Source of the DNA: Jiangella mangrovi | Lineage (GTDB): Bacteria; Actinomycetota; Actinomycetes; Jiangellales; Jiangellaceae | Direction: 5' to 3' | Assembly (NCBI RefSeq): GCF_014204975.1 | Contig: NZ_JACHMM010000001.1 | Span: 6,076,037 to 6,140,036, forward strand | Length of the DNA stretch: 64,000 nucleotides | Part shown: positions 50,069 to 58,218 of the stretch, one piece after another | Numbering within the stretch: position 1 is the first letter of the stretch | How the letters are laid out: each line of letters begins with the position of its first letter | Translations under genes and position numbers: made by a program | The notes under the pieces: generated by a model | Told to the model about the DNA's origin: nothing | The model's database searches: none | What the model saw: only the letters and a program-made list of their open reading frames with translations

Positions 50069-51825
50069 GCGCGGTCTGGGCCGACGACGTCGCGTCGCTC
50101 GTCGCGGACGTCCCGGCGGGCGCCCGCGTCGGCGTCAGCGGCTTCCACTTCACCCGCGCGCCCGTGGCCGCGCTGCTGGCGCTGGCCGACGCCGGCGTCC
50201 GCGACCTGCACTACGTCGCCTGGGGCGGCGGGCTGCCCCTCGAGATCCTGCTCGGCCGGGGCGCCGTCACCCACGCGACGCTCTGCTTCTCCAGTCTCGA
50301 CGTGCTCGGGCCGGCGCCGCGGTTCCGCCGCGCCGTCGAGTCCGGCGCCCTCGCCCTGAACGAGCAGACGGCGCTCGGCCTGATCAGCGGGCTGCGGGCC
50401 GCGGGCGAGAACCTGCCGTTCGAGGTGTTCCAGGAACCGGCGGGCTCGTCGCTGGCCGACGGCTTCAGCGCCCCGGCACCCGATCCGTACGGGTCCGGCG
50501 GCGCGCCGCTGCGGGCGGTCCGGCCGGTGCCGCTCGACGTGCTCCTGCTGCACGCACAGCGCGCCGACGACGACGGCAACGTGGAGCTCGCCGGCGCGCG
50601 CGGCCTGGACCTGCCCGCGATCTTCGCCGCACGCCGGGTCCTGGTCACCGTCGAGGAACGCGTCCCCCGGGGGTCCCTGGGCGCCGCCCGGTCGTTCGTC
50701 CTGCCGCGGACGTTCGTCAGCCGCCTGGCCGTGGCGCAGTTCGGCGCGTACCCGACCTCGTGCCTGCCCTACTACCCGGCCGACTACCGCGCCCTGCGCA
50801 CCGTCGTCGATGCCGATCCCGCGGCTCCGGTGCCTGAGGAGGCGCTGCGCCCGTCGCCCGCCGTCCGGCCCGCACTGGCCCGGCGGGCAGCGGTGCCGGC
50901 GAGGTCGGTCGGCGCCGGGCTCCGCGCGCTGGCGACCGTCGCCGCCGACGCGCCGTACACCATCGACGAGCTCATGGTGGCGGTCCTGGCGCGGACGATC
51001 GGACCCACGGGCGTCTGCTCGTTCGGGTCCGCCAGTCCGCTGCCCACCGCCGCGTACTTCCTGGCCAAACACCTCTGGGCGCCGGACCTGCTGCTCATGT
51101 CGCACAACGGCGGCCTCGTGGACGTGCCCGTGCGCCCGCTCGCGCTGGCGGCGTCCGAGCAGCTCGACCACGAGCTGGCCGCCGCGCACACCGGCGGCGA
51201 CGAGACGTACCACTGGTACTACCAGCGCGGCCTCGTGACGCACGAGGTCGTGGGGTCGGCCCAGGTCGACGGCCGCGGCGCCACCAACAACCTGTGGGTC
51301 GCGAAGAGCGACGGCACGCCGGTGCGACTGCCCGGGCAGGGCGGCATGGCCGACGTCGCCAACCTGCACGCGAACTTCATGATCTACCTGCCGCGGCAGA
51401 GCACCCGCAACACCCCCGCCCGGGTCGAGACGGTGAGCGCGCGGCGGGCCTGGCACGACCCGGACCAGCGGCGGCGGTTCGGCTTGCAGCCCGGGCGCAC
51501 CCTCGTCGTCACCGACCTCGCGGTCTTCGAGGACGACCCGGCGGACGGGACGCTGCGGCTGCGCAGCCTGCATCCCGGCGTCTCGCTCGACGACCTGCGC
51601 GCACGGACCGGCTTCGACGTCGTCGTCCCGCCCGGCGCCGGCACCACCGAGCCGCCCACGCCCGACGAGCTGCACGCCCTGCGGACCGTCGTCGACCCGC
51701 TCGGCGTCCGGCGCCTCGACCTCGTCGGCGCGGCCGACCGGCAGCGGCTCGTCGACCGGATCCTCGACCTCGAAGAGACCGTCCTCGACCCACCGACCAT
51801 CCGGAGCGCCGATGCCGTCCACTGA
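50065..51825 (+). CDS. Fused alpha-beta class I CoA-transferase-like protein (IpdAB/GctAB family)
   Basis: A 586-residue protein joining both subunits of a glutaconate CoA-transferase/IpdAB-like enzyme: alpha-like half about 1-290 (GVSGFHFTRAPVAALLALADAG, VAWGGGLPLEILLGRG) and beta-like half about 305-586 (YTIDELMVAVLARTI, GSASPLPTAAYFLAKHLWAPDL, RLPGQGGMADVANL). At the position where class I transferases have the catalytic Glu in SENG, this protein has SHNG with His347. Glu100 (LNEQT) in the alpha half could correspond to the alpha-subunit Glu used by the IpdAB ring-opening hydrolase. A C-C bond hydrolase or altered transferase is therefore possible. GTG 50065 overlaps the preceding stop. 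Confidence 0.8.
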   Translation: MSAVWADDVASLVADVPAGARVGVSGFHFTRAPVAALLALADAGVRDLHYVAWGGGLPLEILLGRGAVTHATLCFSSLDVLGPAPRFRRAVESGALALNEQTALGLISGLRAAGENLPFEVFQEPAGSSLADGFSAPAPDPYGSGGAPLRAVRPVPLDVLLLHAQRADDDGNVELAGARGLDLPAIFAARRVLVTVEERVPRGSLGAARSFVLPRTFVSRLAVAQFGAYPTSCLPYYPADYRALRTVVDADPAAPVPEEALRPSPAVRPALARRAAVPARSVGAGLRALATVAADAPYTIDELMVAVLARTIGPTGVCSFGSASPLPTAAYFLAKHLWAPDLLLMSHNGGLVDVPVRPLALAASEQLDHELAAAHTGGDETYHWYYQRGLVTHEVVGSAQVDGRGATNNLWVAKSDGTPVRLPGQGGMADVANLHANFMIYLPRQSTRNTPARVETVSARRAWHDPDQRRRFGLQPGRTLVVTDLAVFEDDPADGTLRLRSLHPGVSLDDLRARTGFDVVVPPGAGTTEPPTPDELHALRTVVDPLGVRRLDLVGAADRQRLVDRILDLEETVLDPPTIRSADAVH

Positions 51826-52978
51826 GCCCACCGGCCCGCTGTCCCACGTGCGGGTGCTCGACTTCACCCAGCTGCTGCAGGGCCCGCTGGCCACCCAGAT
51901 CCTCGGCGACCTCGGCGCCGACGTCGTCAAGGTCGAGAAGCCGGACGGCGAGTGGATGCGCTCCTGGGGCATCCTGGCCAGCACCACCGGCGGCGAGATG
52001 GACAGCTTCCTCGCCTTCAACCGCAACAAGCGCAGCGTCGCCGCCGACCTCAAGGACCCGGCCGTGCGGGACCGGCTGCTCGAGCTGGGCCGCGACGTCG
52101 ACGTCGTCGTCGAGAACTTCCGGCCCGGCGTCATGGACCGGCTCGGACTCGGCTACGACGACTTCGCCGCAGTGAACCCGGGCGTCGTCTACGCCAGCTC
52201 CAGCGGGTACGGGCAGACCGGCCCCTACCGGGAGCGGCCGGGTCAGGACCTGCTCGTCCAGGCGCTGGCCGGTGCCCTGCACCTGACCGGCCGCCGCGAC
52301 GACCCGCCGACGCCCAGCGGCATCGGGATCAGCGACGAGTACACCGGCCTGCATCTGGTGGTGGCGATCCTGGCCGCGCTCAGCCACCGCCAGGCCACCG
52401 GCGTGGGCCAGCGGGTCGCCGTCGACCTGTTCTCCTGCACGATCGCGGCCCAGCAGCAGGAGCTCACCGTCTGGCTGAACCACGGCGACGCCATGCCGCG
52501 TGCGGCGGAGAACGTCGGCCACGTCGGCGCCACCGCGCCCTTCGGCACGTACCCGACCCTGGACGGCCACCTCGCGCTGGCGATGATGCCCTGCCCGCGG
52601 CTGGGGGCGATCCTCGGCGTGGGCTGGCTCGACGAGTTCGACACCAACGACACGATGTTCGCCGGCCGCGACGTCGTCCATCGCCGGCTGTCGGCACACT
52701 TCGCCACCGACACCACGGCGGCGTGGCTGAAGCTGCTCGACGAGCACGACGTCTGGTGCGCCCCGGTGCAGGACTACGCGGCGCTGGAGGACGATCCGCA
52801 GGTGCGCCACGCGGGCCTGCTCTGGGAGGTGCCCATCGGGGCCGGCGGCGCGACGTTCCGCACCGTCGGGTCCCCGTTCACGTTCTCGCGCACGGCGCCG
52901 TCCCTGCGTCGCGGCGTGCCGCGCGCCGGCCAGCACACCGACGAGATCCTGGCCGCCGCCGACGAGGAGGTCCGATGA
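51812..52978 (+). CDS. CaiB/BaiF (class III) CoA-transferase
   Basis: A 388-residue family III CoA-transferase. LDFTQLLQGPLATQILGDLGADVVKVE and VVENFRPGVMDRLGLGYDD are family signatures, and the catalytic aspartate is Asp146 in RPGQDLLVQ. The enzyme moves CoA between carboxylic acids through an aspartyl-CoA thioester. Its ATG overlaps the end of the fused CoA-transferase gene by 14 bp and its stop overlaps the SDR start by 4 bp. The acid substrate is unknown; the context suggests a carboxylate released or formed from a glycan. Confidence 0.9.
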   Translation: MPSTEPTGPLSHVRVLDFTQLLQGPLATQILGDLGADVVKVEKPDGEWMRSWGILASTTGGEMDSFLAFNRNKRSVAADLKDPAVRDRLLELGRDVDVVVENFRPGVMDRLGLGYDDFAAVNPGVVYASSSGYGQTGPYRERPGQDLLVQALAGALHLTGRRDDPPTPSGIGISDEYTGLHLVVAILAALSHRQATGVGQRVAVDLFSCTIAAQQQELTVWLNHGDAMPRAAENVGHVGATAPFGTYPTLDGHLALAMMPCPRLGAILGVGWLDEFDTNDTMFAGRDVVHRRLSAHFATDTTAAWLKLLDEHDVWCAPVQDYAALEDDPQVRHAGLLWEVPIGAGGATFRTVGSPFTFSRTAPSLRRGVPRAGQHTDEILAAADEEVR

Positions 52979-53760
52979 CACCGCAGCGGTTCTCGGGCAA
53001 GGTGGCGGTGGTCACCGGCGCCGGTGCCGGTATCGGCCGCGCCGTCGCCGTCCGGCTGGCGGCCGAGGGTGCCGCCGTCGCTGTCCTCGACCTCGCGGCG
53101 GCGGCCGCCGCGGACACCGTCGCGGCGATCACCGACGCGGGCGGGCAGGCGCTCGCCGTCGCGGCCGACGTCGCCTCGCCGGACGACGTGCATGCCGGCG
53201 TCCGGAGCACGGTCGCGGCGTTCGGCGGCATCGACGTGCTGGTCAACAACGCCGGGGTGGTCAGGTACGGCACGGTGCCGGAGCTCTCGGTCGAGGACTG
53301 GCACCTGACCCTCGCCACGAACCTGACGGGGACGTTCCTCACCTGCAAGTACGCCATCCCCGAGATGCGCGCGCGGGGCGGCGGCGCCATCGTCAACACG
53401 GCGTCGGCGCAGGCGTTCGCCAGCCAGCCGCTGGTGGCCGCGTACGCGGCGTCCAAGGGCGCCGTCGTCGCGATGACCCGCTCCCTCGCCGTCGACCACG
53501 CCGCCGACGGCATCCGGGTCACCTGCGTGTGCCCGGGCTCGGTCGAGACACCCATGCTGCGCTACGGCGCCGAGCTCCTGGGCGACGGGGACGCCGTCGC
53601 CACCATGCGCGATTGGGGCCGCCAGCACCCCATCGGCCGGCTCATCCAGCCCTCCGACGTCGCCGCCCTGGTCGCGTTCCTCGCCAGCGACGACGCCGTC
53701 ACCATCACCGGTGCGCCCTACCTGGTCGACGGCGGGCTCCTCGCCCGGCTCGGCGTCTAG
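52975..53760 (+). CDS. Short-chain dehydrogenase/reductase
   Basis: A 261-residue classical SDR. The cofactor loop is TGAGAGIG (residues 14-21), the NNAG motif is at 91-94, and the catalytic Ser144, Tyr157 and Lys161 are present, with CPGSVETPM after the active site and GAPYLVDGG near the end. Asp39 after strand 2 suggests NAD rather than NADP. It closes the coupled operon that starts with the esterase at 47607. It probably oxidises a hydroxyl on the CoA ester or on the sugar acid; the substrate is not known. Confidence 0.9.
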   Translation: MTPQRFSGKVAVVTGAGAGIGRAVAVRLAAEGAAVAVLDLAAAAAADTVAAITDAGGQALAVAADVASPDDVHAGVRSTVAAFGGIDVLVNNAGVVRYGTVPELSVEDWHLTLATNLTGTFLTCKYAIPEMRARGGGAIVNTASAQAFASQPLVAAYAASKGAVVAMTRSLAVDHAADGIRVTCVCPGSVETPMLRYGAELLGDGDAVATMRDWGRQHPIGRLIQPSDVAALVAFLASDDAVTITGAPYLVDGGLLARLGV

Positions 53761-53769
53761 GGACGTCTG

Positions 53770-53799
53770 GGCGGCCCGGTGGTCCGGCACCGGGCCGCC
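53770..53799. terminator. Hairpin between convergent SDR and sialidase genes
   Basis: GGCGGCCCGGTG and CACCGGGCCGCC form a perfect 12-bp stem with a 6-base loop (GTCCGG), ten bases after the SDR stop and before the sialidase stop on the other strand. It is a good bidirectional terminator separating the two gene blocks. Confidence 0.75.
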
Positions 53800-53812
53800 T
53801 CATCGACGGCTG

Positions 53813-55741
53813 TCAGCGCGTGATGCGGTCCAGCGGGAGGTAGAGCACGGGCTCGGCGTCCGCCGGAGCGTCACCGGCGGCCAGCGCCGCGATCTCGTCG
53901 GCGCCGAGAGCCCGATCGAACATCCAGACATCATCGACGGCGCCGTCCAGCGGGTTGTTGATGCCGTCGACCCGCGAACCGATGCGGATGCCGGTGAGCG
54001 CGCCTGCCGACACCGAGCCCGCGACCGGTGCGGACGTCCCGAGCGGCTCGCCGTCGACGTAGATCGTCACGGCGTCGTCGCCGCGGGTGAGGGCGACGTG
54101 GTGCCAGGCGCCGTCGGCGTAGTCGCCCGCGGCCGTCACGAACCTGGTCTCGGCGCCGGTGTTGACGTGCCCGCGGATGCGGCTCTGGTCCGGCTCCAGC
54201 CGGATCCACCACTTCGGGTCGACGTCCCGGTTGGAGTGCGCCCAGACGATCGTCTGGACCGCGGTGCTGTCGGTGCGGAACCAGGCCGCCGCCGTGAAGG
54301 GGCCGTCGCCGAACTCGAGGGCGGGCTCGGCCGGGATCTCGACGTAGTCGCCCGCCAGGTCCAGACCGGAGCCGACGACGCCGCCGACGCGCCGGGGCGT
54401 TCCGCTGATGACCGCGTCGAACCCGCGGCCGGACGCGTCGGGCGTGGTCCTGGGCGGCGGGGACGGGGCGTCCAGCGTGGGCACGATCACCCGGGCGAAG
54501 CTGATCCGCTGGTGATAGGTCAGCGTCGCGCCCTCGCCCAGCCGGTCGCCGTTCTCGTAGATCACGCCGAGCCGGCGCGCGTTCCCGTGGTCGTCGACCT
54601 GGACCAGGTCGGAGTATCCGGACGGGCCGTCGTAGACGACCGGGCCGCGGACCCAGCTGCCGGCCTCGTCGAAGCTGGACCACAGCGTCAGGTTCTCGCG
54701 CGCCGTCGGATGCCCCGGGGCGGCGAACACGAGCCGCTCGCGCCGGTCGGCGTCGCGCGACAGGCCGAGGATCGAGCCCTGGACGACCGGTGCCACGATG
54801 TCCGTGACCTCCTGGTACGGCGTGTCGAACGACGCACCGCCGTCGCTGCTGAGGGTGCCGGCCCGGGCGCCGACGCTGGTCCCGTTCTGGTCGCGCGCGT
54901 TGAAGTACAGCGTGCCGTCGCTCAGTTCCACGACGGTGTTCTCGTTCGGGTTCACCACACCCTCCGGCGTCGTGTCGACGCCGCCGAGGTGCCAGGTGGT
55001 GCCGCCGTCGTCGCTGTACAGCGAGTGCGCGCCGAACAACCGGTCGTCGGTGCACGCGATGTCCGAGCCGGGCGGCGGGGCGGCCGAGTGGTTGCCGGGC
55101 ACGACCAGCCGGCCGGCGTGCTCGCCCTGGGTGATCTGGATCCCGTGGCCGGGCCCACCGACGAAGTGCCGCCAGTCGGCCGGCTTCACGTCAGCGGTGA
55201 TCTCCACCGGATCGGACCAGGTGGCTCCGTGGTCGTCGCTGTGGAGGACGAACGACCGCCGGGTCTGCTCGGCGTCGGCGCGGCCGCAGCGGATGTCGTC
55301 GCCGGAGACGTCGCCGCCGGTGCGGGTGACGTTCAGGACGATGCGCCCGGTGCGCTCGTCGACGATCGGGACCGGGTTGCCGAACTTGTCCGGCCCGGCG
55401 TCGGCGACCACCTGCAACGGCCCCCAGGTCCGGCCGCCGTCGGCCGAGCGCTTGAGGACCAGGTCGATGTTGCCGTCGTCACCCGGGCTGTCGACCCGGC
55501 CCTCGGCGAAGGCCAGCAGGGTGCCGTCCTGTGCCTGGGCGACGGCCGGGATGCGGAAGGTGTGGTAGCCGTCCTGGCCCCGGCTGAAGACCGTGCTCTG
55601 CTCGATCGCCCGTCCGGGTGGGGCGTCGGCCGCCGATGGGGACCAGCCCGCGCCGGCCGGTCCGGGCACGGCCGCCAGGGCGAGCCCGGCCAGGCCGGTC
55701 ACGGCGAGCAGGCGGGTGGTGCGACGTGTCGTGGTCGACAT
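53813..55741 (-). CDS. Secreted GH33 exo-alpha-sialidase with C-terminal LamG-like domain
   Basis: A 642-residue secreted protein with signal peptide to about residue 31. The six-bladed sialidase propeller (about 45-425) has the FRIP motif (TFRIPAV with Arg63) and at least four Asp-boxes (SADGGRTWG, SDDHGATWS, SDDGGTTWH, SSDGGASF), plus FAEGR and ENGDR. Residues about 440-640 form a concanavalin/LamG-like jelly roll (FTAAAWFRTD, WHHVALTRGDDAVTIYVDG). It releases terminal sialic acids from glycoconjugates. It is the last gene of an operon with sulfatase, sialic acid lyase and a transporter, which supports true sialidase activity. Confidence 0.92.
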   Translation of the reverse strand: MSTTTRRTTRLLAVTGLAGLALAAVPGPAGAGWSPSAADAPPGRAIEQSTVFSRGQDGYHTFRIPAVAQAQDGTLLAFAEGRVDSPGDDGNIDLVLKRSADGGRTWGPLQVVADAGPDKFGNPVPIVDERTGRIVLNVTRTGGDVSGDDIRCGRADAEQTRRSFVLHSDDHGATWSDPVEITADVKPADWRHFVGGPGHGIQITQGEHAGRLVVPGNHSAAPPPGSDIACTDDRLFGAHSLYSDDGGTTWHLGGVDTTPEGVVNPNENTVVELSDGTLYFNARDQNGTSVGARAGTLSSDGGASFDTPYQEVTDIVAPVVQGSILGLSRDADRRERLVFAAPGHPTARENLTLWSSFDEAGSWVRGPVVYDGPSGYSDLVQVDDHGNARRLGVIYENGDRLGEGATLTYHQRISFARVIVPTLDAPSPPPRTTPDASGRGFDAVISGTPRRVGGVVGSGLDLAGDYVEIPAEPALEFGDGPFTAAAWFRTDSTAVQTIVWAHSNRDVDPKWWIRLEPDQSRIRGHVNTGAETRFVTAAGDYADGAWHHVALTRGDDAVTIYVDGEPLGTSAPVAGSVSAGALTGIRIGSRVDGINNPLDGAVDDVWMFDRALGADEIAALAAGDAPADAEPVLYLPLDRITR

Positions 55742-55771
55742 CGTGCTCCTTCCTCTCGAGGGGGCAGTGCG

Positions 55772-57229
55772 TCAGAGTTGGTGCCGAAGACGTTCAGCGA
55801 CGGCGGCGGCGAACAGCTCCTGCCGGGCCGCGCGGTCGGTGGTGGTGACGGCGCCGCGCTGCGGGGCGGCGGGGTCGACATAGGTGGGTGGTGTCGCGTC
55901 GTACAGAGCCCATCGCGCCGCTGCCTCGCGCATCCGCCGCAGCTGGTCGCCGTGTGCCGGATCGCCGACGAGGTTCGTCAGCTCGTACGGGTCGGCGGCC
56001 AGGTCGAAGAGGGCCTCGCCCGCGGCGTCGGACCACAGCAGCTTGTGGCTGCCGGTGCGGACCATCCCGGCGACGCCGTGCCGGCGGTCCTCGGCGAGGA
56101 CGTGGTCGTGCCCGGCGGCCGGATCGCCCAGGTCCTGGCCCGGCAACGGCGTCGTCGGCGCCACGCCGCACGCGGCGAGGACCGTCGGGGCGACGTCGAC
56201 CAGCGAGGCGAGCGCGTCCGAGACCTCACCCCGTCGCCGCTGCCCCGGGAACTTGGCCAGCAGCGGAACCTTCACCACGGGGTCGTACATCGGCCCGTCC
56301 TTGAGCAGGAGGTGGTGGAAGCCGAGGTACTCGCCGTGGTCGGCGGTGAAGACGATCAGCGTGTCGTCGTACAGCCCGCGCCGCCGCAGCAGGTCGAGCA
56401 TGCGCCCGACCTCGTGGTCCAGGTGCGTGATGGTGGCGTAGTAGTGCGCCATCACCTGCCGCAGCCGCGGCAGGTCCAGCGGCTCGTAGTCGAAGTACTC
56501 CCGCCGGTGCCGCTGGTCGGCCGCCGGGATCGTGTCGGTCCAGCCGGGCAGCGGGGTCAGCGCCGCCGGGTCGTACAGGTCGTCCCACCCGGCCGGCGGG
56601 TCGAACGGGTGGTGCGGCTTGACGAACGAGACGTGCAGCAGGTGGTCGCCGGTCTCGGTCCAGCCCGTCAGCACCTGCCGCGCCCGCTCGCCGATCCAGC
56701 TGGTGGAGTGCCACTCCTCCGGCAGGTTCGACCGGCCGGTGCCGTACGTGTCCCAGTAGGACGGTGGCGCGGTGGCGCGGAACTCGTGCTCCTGGTCAGT
56801 CAGGTCGGTCACCGGCGCCAGCCCGGCCGCCGCCAGCTCCCGGTGGTAGTCGTCGTCGTACCGGCCGGGGCCGTCCTGCTCGGCCAGCTCCAAGCGGTCG
56901 TAGCCGACGTCGAGGTAGGTGGGCGTGAAGTGCATCTTGCCGACCGCGGCCGTGTCGTACCCGGCCCGGCGCAGCGCGCGCGGGAAGGTGTCGATGCCGG
57001 GGGCGAGTGTGCAGCGGTTCGACCAGCCGGCGTGCTGGCGGACGTGCAGGCCGGTCAGCAGCGAGTACCGAGACGGGGTGCAGACGGGGAACGAGCAGTA
57101 CGCGTTGCGGTAGCGCACGCCGTCGCCGGCCAGCCGATCCAGGTGCGGGGTCCGCACGTCCGGGTTCCCGGCCGCGCCGAGGCAGTCCGCCCGGAACTGG
57201 TCGGCCTGGATGATCAGGACGTTCGTCAC
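55772..57229 (-). CDS. Type I formylglycine-dependent sulfatase, cytosolic
   Basis: A 485-residue alkaline-phosphatase-superfamily sulfatase. The formylglycine consensus is CTPSR with Cys50; Asp10-Gln11 and TADHGEYLG supply metal ligands, and FVKPHHPFDPP and KVPLLAKFPG are family blocks. There is no signal peptide, so it would act in the cytosol and need a formylglycine-generating enzyme encoded elsewhere. GTG 57229 is two bases after the lyase stop. Its place between sialidase and sialate lyase suggests desulfation of sulfated sialic acid or of glycan fragments imported with it; this is inference, and other sulfate esters are possible. Confidence 0.88.
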   Translation of the reverse strand: MTNVLIIQADQFRADCLGAAGNPDVRTPHLDRLAGDGVRYRNAYCSFPVCTPSRYSLLTGLHVRQHAGWSNRCTLAPGIDTFPRALRRAGYDTAAVGKMHFTPTYLDVGYDRLELAEQDGPGRYDDDYHRELAAAGLAPVTDLTDQEHEFRATAPPSYWDTYGTGRSNLPEEWHSTSWIGERARQVLTGWTETGDHLLHVSFVKPHHPFDPPAGWDDLYDPAALTPLPGWTDTIPAADQRHRREYFDYEPLDLPRLRQVMAHYYATITHLDHEVGRMLDLLRRRGLYDDTLIVFTADHGEYLGFHHLLLKDGPMYDPVVKVPLLAKFPGQRRRGEVSDALASLVDVAPTVLAACGVAPTTPLPGQDLGDPAAGHDHVLAEDRRHGVAGMVRTGSHKLLWSDAAGEALFDLAADPYELTNLVGDPAHGDQLRRMREAAARWALYDATPPTYVDPAAPQRGAVTTTDRAARQELFAAAVAERLRHQL

Positions 57230-57231
57230 GG

Positions 57232-58164
57232 TCAGTGGCCCGTGTCGAGGAAGCCGAGCTCCGTCACCTCGGCGCGCAGCAACGCCAGCTGCTCCGGCCC
57301 GGGTGACACCAGGGGCGGCCGGCAGCCACCGCAGTCGACCCCGCTGAGCGCGCCGAGCGCCTTGAAGCCGGCCAGCTCGCCGCCGTACCGCGCGGCCGTG
57401 TCGATGACCTGCTGCGCCAGCTGCTGGCCCGCCCGGGCCTCGGCCAGCTCGCCGCGGACCGCGTGGTCGAGCAGGCGCCGGAACAGCGGACCGGCGAAGT
57501 TGTACACCGACCCGATCGCGGCCCGGGCGCCCGACTGCCAGGCGGCGAGCACCAGCTTGGCGACCCCGACGAAGACCTCGTGCTGCCCGCCGGCGAGATG
57601 CAGGCAGCGCTGCAGGTCGACCATGTCGTTGTGGGCGAACTTCACGCCGGCGAACGTCGGGATCTTGTCCCGCGCGACCAGCAGCACGTCGCTGGCCCGC
57701 AGGTTCACCCCCGTCATCGAGGGGATGTGGTAGTAGGTGAACGGCAGCCCCGGCGCGGCGTCGGCGATGGCCGCGCAGGCGTCGACCAGCGCGGCCACTG
57801 TCTCCGGACGGTGGAAGTAGGGCGCGACGGCGGAGATCGCCTTGGCGCCCGCGGACTCGGCGTGCGCGGCCAGCCGGCGGGCCTCGACGAGGCTGGAGTG
57901 TCCGACGTGGACGATGACGTCGAGCCTCCCGTCGGCGACCTCGCACCACCGCTCAGCCAACGCCATGCGTTCCTCGGTCGACAGCGACGCCCCCTCACCG
58001 GCGGTGCCGCCGATGTACGCCGCCGCCGAGCCCCAGGCGACCAGGTCGTCGGCCTGCTTCTGCACGGTGTCGAGGGCAAGCCCACCGGTCTCGGTGAACG
58101 GGGTGAACACGGCGGTGAGCAGCGCCATGTCGGGGCCGTCGGTGGAGTAGCGCAACCCGGTCAT
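57232..58164 (-). CDS. nanA: N-acetylneuraminate lyase (NanA family, DapA superfamily)
   Basis: A 310-residue TIM barrel of the dihydrodipicolinate synthase/N-acetylneuraminate lyase group. The Schiff-base lysine is Lys175 in AGVKFAHND and the catalytic tyrosine Tyr145 in FTYYHIPSMTGV; the carboxylate-binding loop is GGTAGEG (52-58). The YYHIP...GVKF pattern is closer to the Bacteroides/vertebrate-type sialate lyases than to DapA. It splits N-acetylneuraminate into pyruvate and N-acetylmannosamine. Context with GH33 sialidase and a transporter supports the call; activity on another 2-keto-3-deoxy acid remains possible. No nanE or nanK is in the window. Confidence 0.87.
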   Translation of the reverse strand: MTGLRYSTDGPDMALLTAVFTPFTETGGLALDTVQKQADDLVAWGSAAAYIGGTAGEGASLSTEERMALAERWCEVADGRLDVIVHVGHSSLVEARRLAAHAESAGAKAISAVAPYFHRPETVAALVDACAAIADAAPGLPFTYYHIPSMTGVNLRASDVLLVARDKIPTFAGVKFAHNDMVDLQRCLHLAGGQHEVFVGVAKLVLAAWQSGARAAIGSVYNFAGPLFRRLLDHAVRGELAEARAGQQLAQQVIDTAARYGGELAGFKALGALSGVDCGGCRPPLVSPGPEQLALLRAEVTELGFLDTGH

Positions 58165-58181
58165 GCGGTTCCTTTCTCGGT

Positions 58182-58199
58182 GCCCGCCTGCGGGCGGGC
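58182..58199 (-). terminator. Stem-loop between binding-protein and lyase genes
   Basis: GCCCGCC-TGCG-GGCGGGC is a 7-bp stem with a tetraloop, followed by a second small repeat (CCTGCGGGCAGG) at 58206-58217. It lies just downstream of the binding-protein stop on the minus strand, like the hairpins after the two other binding-protein genes. Confidence 0.45.
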
Positions 58200-58218
58200 G
58201 CTGCTGCCTGCGGGCAGG

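Noticed and set aside
53711-57733. A 1340-codon open frame on the plus strand opposite sialidase, sulfatase and lyase
   Set aside because: Its product is low-complexity Arg/Val/Gly/Pro-rich and shows no family motif, whereas the minus-strand genes have full catalytic signatures. It is an antisense shadow caused by high third-position GC. The same applies to the long plus-strand frames at 62-2677, 20488-23493 and 35669-38902.
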